A DNA stretch of 25,264 nt from UBA12202 sp002691725 (GTDB taxonomy: Bacteria > Pseudomonadota > Alphaproteobacteria > Puniceispirillales > UBA1172), in assembly GCA_965660675.1 (NCBI GenBank), contig CBFIAU010000013.1, forward strand, positions 1-25,264. Reading direction: 5' to 3'. A program made the translations under genes and the position numbers. Positions 1-7,379 of the stretch are shown in pieces (the stretch's first letter is position 1; each line of letters opens with the position of its first letter). The notes beneath the pieces were generated by a model. The model searched no databases. It was not told the origin of the DNA and worked only from the letters and a program-made list of their open reading frames with translations.

Positions 1-71
1 GCCTGCGCTTTGCGATCCGCGAAGGTGGCCGTACCGTAGGCGCAGGTGTCGTCTCGGCTATCGTCGAATAA
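1..71 (+). CDS. tuf: Elongation factor Tu, C-terminal end (partial)
   Basis: The first 71 bases encode only the last 22 residues of EF-Tu, read from base 3 and ending LRFAIREGGRTVGAGVV...VE before TAA. This is the highly conserved end of domain 3 of the GTPase that delivers aminoacyl-tRNA to the ribosome. The gene starts outside the window. Its place just before rpsJ matches the usual bacterial str-to-S10 order. A terminator hairpin begins 14 bases after the stop. Whether this is tufA or a second copy cannot be told from the window. Confidence 0.93.
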   Translation, partial: LRFAIREGGRTVGAGVVSAIVE

Positions 72-85
72 ATAAATGGAAACAT

Positions 86-114
86 CGGCAGGTTTATGAC
101 CTGCCGTTTTCTTT
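86..114 (+). terminator. Rho-independent terminator between tuf and rpsJ
   Basis: A perfect 8-bp GC-rich stem (CGGCAGGT at 86-93, ACCTGCCG at 99-106) with a 5-base loop is followed by TTTTCTTT. It lies just after the tuf stop. Only 29 bases separate its end from the rpsJ ATG, so there is little room for a new promoter downstream. It may therefore be a partial terminator or attenuator that sets how much str-operon transcription enters the S10 operon. Confidence 0.85.
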
Positions 115-143
115 AGGTAGTAAAGGTCGTAAGGATTAATATT

Positions 144-455
144 ATGCTGGATAATCAAAATATTCGAATAAGACTGAAAGCGTTCGATCATCGGATTCTT
201 GATCAGTCAACGGCTGAAATTGTCAGCACGGCCAAGCGGACAGGCGCGCAAGTATGTGGGCCTATTCCACTACCAACGTCTATTCGCCGATTTACGGTTA
301 ACCGTTCTCCGCATATTGATAAAAAGAGCCGAGAGCAGTTTGAGATGCGGACACATAAGCGTCTGCTTGATATTATTGATCCTACACCACAAACCGTTGA
401 TGCGCTGATGAAGCTTGATCTGGCGGCTGGTGTTGATGTTGAGATTAAACTCTAA
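144..455 (+). CDS. rpsJ: 30S ribosomal protein S10
   Basis: The 103-residue product is the normal S10 length. It has the recognisable IRIRLKAFDHRILDQS start, the GPIPLPT loop and the C-terminal half RTHKRLLDII. S10 sits in the 30S head and also acts as NusE, partner of NusB in transcription antitermination. The start is ATG at 144 with a TAAGGA Shine-Dalgarno at 130-135, 8 bases upstream. It is the first gene of the S10 cluster, lying directly after the tuf terminator and 14 bases before rplC. Confidence 0.97.
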   Translation: MLDNQNIRIRLKAFDHRILDQSTAEIVSTAKRTGAQVCGPIPLPTSIRRFTVNRSPHIDKKSREQFEMRTHKRLLDIIDPTPQTVDALMKLDLAAGVDVEIKL

Positions 456-469
456 GGAAGGGTAAGCTG

Positions 470-1300
470 ATGCGTTGCGGAACTATAGCGCGCAAAATTG
501 GAATGACCCGTGTGTTTGCAGAAGATGGCACACATGTTCCGGTAACTGTGCTTAAACTGGATAATTGCCAAGTCACTCAGGTGCGTGATGCCCAGCGTGA
601 TGGCTATGTCGCTGTTCAAATTGGTGCGGGCTCGCGCAAGGTAAAGAATATTACCAAAGCTGATCGTGGTCAGTTTGCCAAGGCCAATGTTGAGCCAAAG
701 GCAAAAATCGCTGAGTTTCGTGTCAGCGAAGATGCCCTGGTTGAGGTCGGATCAACGATCGGTGCTAATCATTATGTACCCGGCCAGAAGATTGACGTTG
801 CCGGGACAAGCCAGGGTAAGGGCTTTGCTGGTGCCATGAAGCGCCATAACTTTGCTGGTCTGCGGGCTAGTCATGGTGTCTCTATCTCGCACCGCTCACA
901 TGGCTCGACTGGTGCTAACCAAGACCCGGGTAAGGTCTGGAAGGGCAAAAAAATGGCAGGGCATATGGGTGCTGAACGGGTCACTACCCAAAACCTGGAA
1001 GTCTTTTCAGTGATGCCTGATGAAGGTCTTATTTTGGTCAGAGGCGCGGTGCCGGGATCGAAAAACGGCTATGTGCTGGTCAGTGATGCGGTCAAAGCCA
1101 AGCGTCCTGATGATGCGCCTTATCCTGCTGGCTTATTGGCTGATATTGCTGCCGCCAACGGAGAAGCGCCTGTTGAAGAAGCTCAGGTTGAAGATGCACC
1201 TGAAGCAGAAGCCGCACCTGAAGCCACCCCAAAAGTAGAAGCAGAAGATAACGCTGTTGAAACGCCAGAAGCTGATGCTGACGGCGAGGCAAAGGAGTAA
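470..1300 (+). CDS. rplC: 50S ribosomal protein L3 with acidic C-terminal tail
   Basis: L3 nucleates early 50S assembly near the peptidyl transferase centre. The core (about residues 1-215) is complete. It includes the GSTGANQDPGKVWKGKKMAGHMG region, whose Gln151 corresponds to the glutamine methylated by PrmB in E. coli. The protein has 276 residues against about 209 in E. coli. Residues 231-276 form an Ala/Glu/Asp-rich, low-complexity tail with 17 acidic and 2 basic residues that looks disordered. Alphaproteobacterial L3 proteins are often somewhat extended at this end. An AAGGAAGG ribosome-binding site precedes ATG 470. The stop overlaps an in-frame-possible upstream ATG of rplD. Confidence 0.96.
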   Translation: MRCGTIARKIGMTRVFAEDGTHVPVTVLKLDNCQVTQVRDAQRDGYVAVQIGAGSRKVKNITKADRGQFAKANVEPKAKIAEFRVSEDALVEVGSTIGANHYVPGQKIDVAGTSQGKGFAGAMKRHNFAGLRASHGVSISHRSHGSTGANQDPGKVWKGKKMAGHMGAERVTTQNLEVFSVMPDEGLILVRGAVPGSKNGYVLVSDAVKAKRPDDAPYPAGLLADIAAANGEAPVEEAQVEDAPEAEAAPEATPKVEAEDNAVETPEADADGEAKE

Positions 1301-1305
1301 TGGTC

Positions 1306-1923
1306 ATGAAATTATCGGTCAAAACTCTCGAAAACAAAGCCGCAGGTGACGTCACGATCAAAGACAATGTTTTTGGTATTGAGCCACGCGGCGATATCAT
1401 GGCACGAGTTGTTAACTGGCAATTAGCCAAGCGCCGTGCTGGCACACATCGGGTTAAGATCCGTTCTGAGATTGCTCGTACTGGCGCCAAAATGGGTCGT
1501 CAAAAAGGGTCTGGTCGGGCGCGTCATGGTGCTGCCTCAAGTAATATTTTCCGTGGTGGTGGTGTTGCCCATGGCCCGGTTGTTCGGGATCATGGCTTTT
1601 CGCTACAAAAGAAAGTCCGCAAGCTAGGTTTGATTTCGGCATTATCAACAAAGGCGCGTGAGGGAAAACTGATCATCCTTGATAAGCTTGCCTCTGATGG
1701 TAAAACCGCAACATTGAAAACCAAGCTGGCTAAATGCGGAATTGCCAATGCGCTTATTATTGGCGGTGCTGAGATTGATGATAAGTTCAGTCGCGCGGCC
1801 AGTAATATTCCGATGCTTGATGTGCTGCCGCAACAAGGCATTAACGTCTATGATATTTTGCGTCGTGATACTCTTGTTTTGACAAAGGATTGCGTCGCCC
1901 ATTTGGAGGAGCGTTTGTCATGA
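1306..1923 (+). CDS. rplD: 50S ribosomal protein L4
   Basis: The 205-residue protein begins MKLSVKTLENK and carries the L4 hallmark extended loop KMGRQKGSGRARHGAASSNIFRGGG-type segment, which lines the peptide exit tunnel. ATG 1306 is preferred over ATG 1300 (which overlaps the rplC stop) because AGGAG at 1293-1297 lies 8 bases before 1306 but only 2 before 1300. In E. coli L4 also represses its own operon through the S10 leader; no comparable long leader is seen here. The stop overlaps the rplW ATG (ATGA). Confidence 0.95.
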   Translation: MKLSVKTLENKAAGDVTIKDNVFGIEPRGDIMARVVNWQLAKRRAGTHRVKIRSEIARTGAKMGRQKGSGRARHGAASSNIFRGGGVAHGPVVRDHGFSLQKKVRKLGLISALSTKAREGKLIILDKLASDGKTATLKTKLAKCGIANALIIGGAEIDDKFSRAASNIPMLDVLPQQGINVYDILRRDTLVLTKDCVAHLEERLS

Positions 1924-2249
1924 GCATCCGTCCACGTAAAAGAGAAACAGTCACCATGAGTGATAATAAGGCGTATGAGACGATCTTGCGTCCGATCATC
2001 ACGGAAAAAGCAACCATGCTTTCTGAGCAGAATAAGGTTGGTTTTGTGGTTCCTCTCTCTGCCACTAAATTGGAAATTAAAGCCGCTGTTGAGAAGCTTT
2101 ATAACGTTAAGGTTGAGTCTGTTAATACCTCTATCCTAAAAGGTAAAACCAAGCGTTTTCGTGGCGTTCTAGGCAAGCGTATTGATCAAAAGAAGGCATT
2201 TGTCACTTTGGCCGAAGGTCAGTCTGTTGACATGATGCAAGGAGTCTAG
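1920..2249 (+). CDS. rplW: 50S ribosomal protein L23
   Basis: L23 surrounds the exit tunnel and is the docking site of trigger factor and SRP. The family core is clear: YETILRPIITEKATMLSE near the N-terminus, then KLYNVKVESVNT and the KTKRFRGVLGKR...KKAFVTLAEG end. Two starts are possible. ATG 1920 overlaps the rplD stop and has GGAGGAG 8 bases upstream, giving 109 residues with a basic 12-residue extension. ATG 1956 gives 97 residues, closer to the family size, but with a weak ribosome-binding site. The first is chosen on the binding site. Confidence 0.9.
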   Translation: MSIRPRKRETVTMSDNKAYETILRPIITEKATMLSEQNKVGFVVPLSATKLEIKAAVEKLYNVKVESVNTSILKGKTKRFRGVLGKRIDQKKAFVTLAEGQSVDMMQGV

Positions 2250-2253
2250 TTCC

Positions 2254-3078
2254 ATGGCGCTGAAGAAATATAACCCAACTTCACCTGGCCAGCGTAACCT
2301 CGTAACGGTTGACCGCAGTGACCTTTATAAGGGCAAGCCAGTTAAGAAACTCACCCAGGGTCTGACGAAGACTGGTGGCCGCAATAATTCTGGCCATATT
2401 ACGTCATGGCAAAAAGGTGGTGGGCATAAGCGGCGCTATCGTATGGTCGATTTTAAGCGCTCCAAGCGTGATATTGAGGGCGTGATTGAGCGCATTGAAT
2501 ATGATCCTAACCGGACAGCCTTTATCGCTCTTGTCAATTATGCTGACGGTGAGCAGGGCTATATTCTGGCGCCGCAACGGATTTCTATCGGTGATAAAGT
2601 CATCTCAGCCAATAAGGCAGATATCAAGCCCGGCAATGCGATGCCATTATCATCTATTCCGGTTGGAACGATTATCCATAATGTTGAGCTAAAGCCGGGC
2701 AAGGGCGGCCAGATGGCACGTTCCGCAGGCACATATGTTCAGCTCATTGGCCGTGATCAGTCTTATTCAATCCTGCGTCTCGCATCTAGCGAGGTGCGGA
2801 TGGTACGGTCTGAATGTATGGCAACGATTGGTGCTGTATCAAATTCTGATCAGCAGAACATCAAAATTGGTAAGGCTGGCCGTAATCGCTGGCTTGGTAG
2901 ACGTCCACATGTTCGCGGTGTTGCGATGAACCCGATTGATCACCCACATGGTGGTGGTGAGGGTAAGACTTCTGGTGGTCGTCATCCGGTGACGCCATGG
3001 GGTAAGCCGACCAAAGGTAAGCGTACAAGAAGCAACAAGAGCACCGACAGACTGATTGTCCGTCGTCGCAAGAAATAG
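2254..3078 (+). CDS. rplB: 50S ribosomal protein L2
   Basis: The 274-residue product matches the usual L2 size. L2 is needed for subunit association and lies beside the peptidyl transferase centre. The conserved His230 sits in NPIDHPHGGGEGKTSGGRHP, equivalent to the functionally important His229 of E. coli. The C-terminus is strongly basic (KGKRTRSNKSTDRLIVRRRKK-type). AAGGAG at 2239-2244 precedes ATG 2254, and the rplW stop is 4 bases upstream. Confidence 0.97.
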   Translation: MALKKYNPTSPGQRNLVTVDRSDLYKGKPVKKLTQGLTKTGGRNNSGHITSWQKGGGHKRRYRMVDFKRSKRDIEGVIERIEYDPNRTAFIALVNYADGEQGYILAPQRISIGDKVISANKADIKPGNAMPLSSIPVGTIIHNVELKPGKGGQMARSAGTYVQLIGRDQSYSILRLASSEVRMVRSECMATIGAVSNSDQQNIKIGKAGRNRWLGRRPHVRGVAMNPIDHPHGGGEGKTSGGRHPVTPWGKPTKGKRTRSNKSTDRLIVRRRKK

Positions 3079-3096
3079 AGGTAATTGGAGTCAAGC

Positions 3097-3372
3097 ATGG
3101 CACGTTCTGTTTGGAAAGGCCCATTTGTCGACGGTTTTCTGCTTAAAAAAGCAGATGCTGTTCGTGATTCAGGTCGTAATGATGTGATTAAGACATGGTC
3201 TCGGCGGTCAACCATTATGCCTCAGTTTGTTGGGCTGACATTTGGTGTTCACAATGGCAACAAATTTATTCCGGTATCCGTGACGGAGGATATGGTTGGT
3301 CATAAGTTTGGTGAGTTTGCACCAACTCGTACCTTCTACGGTCACGCCGCCGATAAGAAATCAAAGCGATAG
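3097..3372 (+). CDS. rpsS: 30S ribosomal protein S19
   Basis: The 91-residue protein starts MARSVWKGPFVDGFLLKKA, the typical S19 N-terminus, and contains TWSRRSTIMPQFVGLTFGVHNG and GHKFGEFAPTRTFYGH. S19 sits in the 30S head with S13 near the subunit bridge. ATG 3097 is chosen over a TTG four codons upstream because the upstream TTGGAG (3085-3090) is itself the ribosome-binding site, 6 bases before the ATG. Confidence 0.97.
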   Translation: MARSVWKGPFVDGFLLKKADAVRDSGRNDVIKTWSRRSTIMPQFVGLTFGVHNGNKFIPVSVTEDMVGHKFGEFAPTRTFYGHAADKKSKR

Positions 3373-3381
3373 GGTTTAGTT

Positions 3382-3759
3382 ATGGGACAGCAGTCAAACC
3401 AAAGACGGGAGTCAGATAACGAAGCGAAAGCCATGCTTCGCAATCTGCGCGTTAGCCCGCAAAAGCTGAATGAGGTTGCTTCTATGATCCGTGGTATGAC
3501 GGCATCAAAGGCACTTGCCGCTCTCAGCTTTTCGCGCCGCCGCATTTCAGGTGATGTGAAAAAGACACTTCAGAGCGCAATTTCCAACGCAGAAAACAAT
3601 CATTCGCTGGATGTTGATCGGCTGATCGTCAGAGAAGCATATGTAGGAAAAGGTCTGGTTATGAAGCGCTTTCACGCTCGCGCTCGCGGTCGTGGGGCTC
3701 GTATCCTAAAGCCGTTTTCACATTTAACCATCGTTGTAGCAGAAAAAGAGGATGCCTGA
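3382..3759 (+). CDS. rplV: 50S ribosomal protein L22
   Basis: L22 binds several 23S rRNA domains, and its beta-hairpin narrows the exit tunnel (macrolide resistance mutations map there). The sequence NLRVSPQKLNEVASMIRGM, the SNAENNH segment and the tip region MKRFHARARGRGARILKPFSHL are diagnostic. At 125 residues it has a polar N-terminal extension of about 15 residues before the family core. The stop TGA shares one base with the rpsC start (TGATG), which suggests coupled translation. Confidence 0.96.
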   Translation: MGQQSNQRRESDNEAKAMLRNLRVSPQKLNEVASMIRGMTASKALAALSFSRRRISGDVKKTLQSAISNAENNHSLDVDRLIVREAYVGKGLVMKRFHARARGRGARILKPFSHLTIVVAEKEDA

Positions 3760-4460
3760 TGGGACAGAAAGTTAAACCAATCGGGCTACGGCTCGGGATC
3801 AATCGGACATGGGACTCACGCTGGTATGCTGACCGCAACTATGCTGAGCTACTTCATGAAGATATTGAACTGCGTGAATATCTGATGGAAAAGCTGAAAG
3901 CTGCGGCCATTAGCCGGGTTGTTATTGAGCGTCCAGCAGGTCGGGCGCGGATTTCTATCTATGCTGGTCGTCCGGGATTAATTATCGGCAAAAAAGGCCA
4001 GGATATCGAAGACTTGCGCAAAGAACTTGCCAAGCGTGTTGGTATCGAAGTCAGCCTCAATATTATTGAAGTCAGAAAGCCTGAGATTGATGCCAAGCTA
4101 ATTGCCGAGTCAATCGCGCAGCAGCTGGAACGCAGGGTGGCTTTCCGCCGGGCAATGAAGCGCGCCGTGCAATCAGCTATGCGTCTTGGTGCTTTGGGGG
4201 TTCGGATTAACTGTGCTGGCCGTCTCGGCGGAGCTGAGATCGCGCGGACGGAATGGTATCGTGAAGGCCGTGTGCCGCTTCACACTCTGCGCGCCGAAGT
4301 TGATTATGGCGAAGGGACTGCGCATACGACTTACGGTGCTTGCGGTATCAAGGTTTGGGTATTTAAGGGTGAGGTGATGACGCATGATCCGATGGCACAG
4401 GATAAGCGTCTAGCCGAAAAGCAGGCCGGATCAAACCCACGGCCTGAGACAAGAGGTTAA
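3759..4460 (+). CDS. rpsC: 30S ribosomal protein S3
   Basis: The 233-residue product matches S3. The N-terminal MGQKVKPIGLRLGI and a KH RNA-binding domain with the GKKG loop at residues 77-80 are visible, followed by the C-terminal domain (GRLGGAEIARTEWYREGRVPLHTL). S3 forms part of the mRNA entry tunnel with helicase-like function. The gene begins inside the rplV stop and is followed 5 bases later by rplP. Confidence 0.97.
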   Translation: MGQKVKPIGLRLGINRTWDSRWYADRNYAELLHEDIELREYLMEKLKAAAISRVVIERPAGRARISIYAGRPGLIIGKKGQDIEDLRKELAKRVGIEVSLNIIEVRKPEIDAKLIAESIAQQLERRVAFRRAMKRAVQSAMRLGALGVRINCAGRLGGAEIARTEWYREGRVPLHTLRAEVDYGEGTAHTTYGACGIKVWVFKGEVMTHDPMAQDKRLAEKQAGSNPRPETRG

Positions 4461-4465
4461 GCGTT

Positions 4466-4879
4466 ATGTTGCAACCAAAGCGTACAAAATTCCGTAAAGC
4501 CCATAAAGGCCGTATTCATGGTATGGCTAAGGGTGGCACCCAGCTCAATTTTGGTGCCTATGGGCTGAAGGCGACAACGCCTGCTCGTGTTACGGCGCGT
4601 CAGATTGAGGCTGCTCGTAGAGCGATTACTCGTCACTTGCGTCGTGCAGGTCGGGTCTGGATACGCATCTTTCCTGATGTTCCAGTCTCAACAAAGCCGG
4701 CAGAAGTTCGGATGGGTAAAGGTAAGGGTAATCCTGAATTTTGGGTTGCCCGGGTAAAGCCTGGTCGGATTATGTTTGAAATTGATGGGGTGCAAAAAGA
4801 TTTAGCTACGCAAGCCCTTATCTTAGCATCGGCCAAACTGCCGCTGGACACTCGTGTGGTCAGCAGGCTAGGCGAATAG
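4466..4879 (+). CDS. rplP: 50S ribosomal protein L16
   Basis: The 137-residue protein starts MLQPKRTKFRKAHKGR and contains the KPAEVRMGKGKGNPEFWVARVKPG-type core that contacts the A-site tRNA and the peptidyl transferase centre. The length equals that of E. coli L16. The arginine of the RMGKGKG loop is the one hydroxylated by YcfD in E. coli; no modifying enzyme lies in this window. It is tightly packed between rpsC and rpmC. Confidence 0.97.
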   Translation: MLQPKRTKFRKAHKGRIHGMAKGGTQLNFGAYGLKATTPARVTARQIEAARRAITRHLRRAGRVWIRIFPDVPVSTKPAEVRMGKGKGNPEFWVARVKPGRIMFEIDGVQKDLATQALILASAKLPLDTRVVSRLGE

Positions 4880-4889
4880 GAGACAAGTT

Positions 4890-5105
4890 ATGGCAGCTGT
4901 AAAAGCGGAAGAGCTGAGATCAAAATCACCGGATGAGCTGAAAACTCAGCTAACATCCCTGAAAAAAGAGGCGTTCAATTTACGTTTCCAGGGTGCCACA
5001 GGTCAGCTGGAAAATCCGGCCCGTATGCGTCTGGTTCGGCGTGAGATTGCTCGTGTTAAAACCGTCTTGGCTGAAAAGTCAAACGCCACCAGTGTTCAGG
5101 AGTAG
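4890..5105 (+). CDS. rpmC: 50S ribosomal protein L29
   Basis: This 71-residue, mostly helical two-helix protein has the L29 signature LRSKSPDELKTQLTSLKKEAFNLRFQ and the second helix RMRLVRREIARVKTVLAEK. L29 lies beside L23 at the tunnel exit. A GGAG-type ribosome-binding site precedes ATG 4890. rpsQ follows after 6 bases, the standard rplP-rpmC-rpsQ order. Confidence 0.96.
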   Translation: MAAVKAEELRSKSPDELKTQLTSLKKEAFNLRFQGATGQLENPARMRLVRREIARVKTVLAEKSNATSVQE

Positions 5106-5111
5106 AGAATT

Positions 5112-5363
5112 ATGCCTAAACGTGTTCTAAAGGGTGTGGTGGTAAGCGATAAATCTGACAAGACGATTATTGTCAATGTCGAGCGTCGCATTATGCACCC
5201 TCTCTATAAAAAGTTTATTACACGCAGTAAGCGTTATGCCGCGCATGACGTTGAAAATCGCTTTAAGACTGGTGATCGTGTCAGCATTCAAGAATGCGCC
5301 CCGATTTCCAAATCCAAGCGTTATGCCGTGATATATGAAGATAACGCAGCGCAAGCCAAATAG
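5112..5363 (+). CDS. rpsQ: 30S ribosomal protein S17
   Basis: The 83-residue OB-fold protein starts MPKRVLKGVVVSDKSDKTI and holds the conserved HPLYKKFI segment and GDRVSIQECAPISKSKRYAV. S17 binds 16S helix 11 and is a primary 30S assembly protein. It closes the S10-cluster part of the run. The 22-base gap to rplN holds only the next gene's ribosome-binding site (CAGGAG). Confidence 0.97.
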   Translation: MPKRVLKGVVVSDKSDKTIIVNVERRIMHPLYKKFITRSKRYAAHDVENRFKTGDRVSIQECAPISKSKRYAVIYEDNAAQAK

Positions 5364-5385
5364 GCCAGTTTCAGGAGTTTGACCA

Positions 5386-5754
5386 ATGATACAAATGCAG
5401 ACAAATCTGGATGTGGCCGATAACTCAGGTGCGCGTCGTGTACAGTGCATTAAGGTGCTTGGCGGCACTGGCCGTAAAGTGGCTAATGTTGGTGACATTA
5501 TTATCGTATCCGTCAAGGAAGCTATTCCTCGCGGTCGGGTGAAAAAGGGTGACGTCCATAAGGCCGTTATCGTCCGCACGGCAAGTGAGATTAAGCGTCC
5601 TGATGGAAGTGTTATCCGTTTTGATAAAAACGCCGCTGTTCTGATCAATCAGTCGAATGAGCCTATTGGAACCAGAATCTTTGGCCCAGTGACCCGTGAA
5701 TTACGGGCGCGGCGCTTTATGAAAATTGTTTCTTTGGCACCGGAGGTGTTGTAA
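5386..5754 (+). CDS. rplN: 50S ribosomal protein L14
   Basis: The protein is 122 residues, exactly the common L14 size, starting MIQMQTNLDVADNSGARRVQ and carrying PRGRVKKGDVHKAVIVRT and the NEPIGTRIFGPVTREL end. L14 forms intersubunit bridges with 16S rRNA and is the target of ribosome silencing factor. It opens the spc-type gene order (L14, L24, L5, S14 and so on). Its TAA shares one base with the rplX ATG. Confidence 0.97.
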   Translation: MIQMQTNLDVADNSGARRVQCIKVLGGTGRKVANVGDIIIVSVKEAIPRGRVKKGDVHKAVIVRTASEIKRPDGSVIRFDKNAAVLINQSNEPIGTRIFGPVTRELRARRFMKIVSLAPEVL

Positions 5755-6071
5755 TGGCACAGAAGTTTAAGATCAAAAAAGGTGATACCGTTGTTGTCAT
5801 CACTGGCCGTGAAAAAGGTAAATCCGGTGAAGTAACAGAAGTTATGCGTGCCGAAAACCGCGTCATTGTCCAAGGTGTGAATATGGTAAAAAAGCATATT
5901 CGTGCCAGTCAGTCTGGGCCAGGCGGTATTGAGCAGAAAGAAGCCCCGCTTCATGTCTCAAATGTGGCACATATTGATCCAGAAACCAGCAAGCCCACCC
6001 GCGTTGGTTTTGATGTTAAGGATGGGGTGAAAACCCGTATTGCTCGCCGTTCTGGCAAGGCAATCGGCTAA
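5754..6071 (+). CDS. rplX: 50S ribosomal protein L24
   Basis: L24 is an assembly-initiating protein at the tunnel exit. The KOW motif near the N-terminus (KIKKGDTVVVITGREKGKSG) and the following VIVQGVNMVKKHIR are diagnostic, and 105 residues is normal. The start overlaps the rplN stop (TAATG). The GGAGG ribosome-binding site lies within the rplN C-terminal codons. Confidence 0.96.
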   Translation: MAQKFKIKKGDTVVVITGREKGKSGEVTEVMRAENRVIVQGVNMVKKHIRASQSGPGGIEQKEAPLHVSNVAHIDPETSKPTRVGFDVKDGVKTRIARRSGKAIG

Positions 6072-6090
6072 CCAGGAGTGTAAAGCTGCG

Positions 6091-6633
6091 ATGAAAACGC
6101 GTCTACAAGATCATTATGAGACGGCTGTTCGCCCAGCGCTGATGGAAAGTTTCGGTTACAAAAATAACCTTGAAGTTCCAAAGCTAGAAAAAGTAGTCAT
6201 CAACATGGGCGTTGGTGAAGCTGTCAAGGATTCGAAGAAAATTGAGCAGGCTACGGCTGAGCTAACCGCTATTGCCGGTCAAAAGCCAGTTATCACAAAG
6301 GCAAAAAATTCAGTCGCCAGTTTCAAACTGCGTGATGGAATGGCCATTGGCTGCAAGGTCACTCTGCGCCGTGAGCGGATGTATGAGTTTCTTGATCGTC
6401 TGGTGACCATTGCATTGCCTCGCGTTAAGGATTTTCGGGGTCTTAATCCCAAGAGCTTTGATGGGCATGGTAACTATGCTCTCGGCGTCAAGGAGCAGAT
6501 TATTTTCCCTGAGATTGAATACGACAAAATCGATGCTGTCCGTGGAATGGATATTATCGTTGTTACAACCGCCAAGACCGATGATGAAGCGCGTGAATTA
6601 CTCCGCGGGTTTTCATTTCCGTTCCAGGCCTAG
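6091..6633 (+). CDS. rplE: 50S ribosomal protein L5
   Basis: L5 binds 5S rRNA and contacts P-site tRNA and S13. The 180-residue protein begins MKTRLQDHYE and includes KLEKVVINMGVGEA, RERMYEFLDRLV, PRVKDFRGLNPKSFDGHGNY and the DIIVVTTAKTDDEARELLRGF end. The reading frame is open upstream into rplX. ATG 6091 is chosen from family alignment, with AGGAG at 6074-6078 at a rather long spacing of 12 bases. Confidence 0.96.
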   Translation: MKTRLQDHYETAVRPALMESFGYKNNLEVPKLEKVVINMGVGEAVKDSKKIEQATAELTAIAGQKPVITKAKNSVASFKLRDGMAIGCKVTLRRERMYEFLDRLVTIALPRVKDFRGLNPKSFDGHGNYALGVKEQIIFPEIEYDKIDAVRGMDIIVVTTAKTDDEARELLRGFSFPFQA

Positions 6634-6648
6634 GCAGGAGTTTGTGAA

Positions 6649-6954
6649 ATGGCAAAAGTTAGCGCTATTGATAAAAATCTGAAAAGACAAAAGCAAGTAG
6701 CAAAATCTGCTTCTCGCCGGGCACGTCTTAACGCAATCGTTAAGGATAAATCATTGCCTATCGAGGAGCGGTTTGAAGCCACGTTGAAACTGGCACAAAT
6801 GCCGCGCAATGGAGCAAAGATTCGTCTGCGTAACCGTTGCCGCGTTACCGGTCGTCCACGCGGCTATTATCGTAAACTGGGCATGTCACGGATCGCATTG
6901 CGTGATCTGGCATCCTTCGGGCAAGTGCCCGGCGTTGTGAAATCAAGCTGGTAA
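6649..6954 (+). CDS. rpsN: 30S ribosomal protein S14 (zinc-free long form)
   Basis: The 101-residue protein is the long C-minus S14 type: it has no CxxC zinc-ribbon pairs, only one cysteine, in RNRCRVTGRPRG. The conserved end is YYRKLGMSRIALRDLASFGQVPGVVKSSW. S14 helps assemble the 30S head. GCAGGAG upstream of ATG 6649 is the ribosome-binding site. Placement between rplE and rpsH is the standard order. Confidence 0.97.
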   Translation: MAKVSAIDKNLKRQKQVAKSASRRARLNAIVKDKSLPIEERFEATLKLAQMPRNGAKIRLRNRCRVTGRPRGYYRKLGMSRIALRDLASFGQVPGVVKSSW

Positions 6955-6968
6955 GGGGAGAATAGAAA

Positions 6969-7367
6969 ATGACTATGAGTGATCCTCTAGGCGATATGCT
7001 AACGCGCATCCGTAATGGCCAGTCTGCGCGTAAGGATGTTGTGAAAAGCCCGGCATCACGGTTCAGAAGTGATGTATTAGGTGTGCTTAAGCGTGAAGGC
7101 TATATTCGTGATTATTCCAGCGTTGAAATGCGCCCTGGTATTTATGAGCTGAAGATTGAGCTTAAATATCACGAAGGTCAGCCGGTTATCTCTGAAATTA
7201 AGCGGGTGTCGCGTCCAGGCCGCCGCGTCTATTCAAAGATCAAAGACCTTGGGCAGATTTATAACGGTCTTGGTATTTCTATCCTGTCCACTCCGCGTGG
7301 TGTTCTTTCTGATTTGGAAGCACGCGAAGCCAATGTCGGCGGAGAAGTTCTCTGCCGTGTGTTCTAA
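6969..7367 (+). CDS. rpsH: 30S ribosomal protein S8
   Basis: The 132-residue product carries MSDPLGDMLTRIRNGQ and the family end GISILSTPRGVLSDLEAREANVGGEVLCRVF. S8 binds the central 16S domain and, in E. coli, represses spc mRNA at rplE; no such hairpin was identified here. ATG 6969 is preferred to ATG 6975 because GGGGAG at 6955-6960 is 8 bases away from the first. Confidence 0.97.
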   Translation: MTMSDPLGDMLTRIRNGQSARKDVVKSPASRFRSDVLGVLKREGYIRDYSSVEMRPGIYELKIELKYHEGQPVISEIKRVSRPGRRVYSKIKDLGQIYNGLGISILSTPRGVLSDLEAREANVGGEVLCRVF

Positions 7368-7379
7368 GGGAGGTTTGAT

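Noticed and set aside
5127..5648. Long antisense open frame of 173 codons opposite rpsQ and rplN
   Set aside because: It lies wholly over two certain ribosomal genes, crosses their junction and has no ribosome-binding site or recognisable domain. It is a by-product of codon bias in the real genes.
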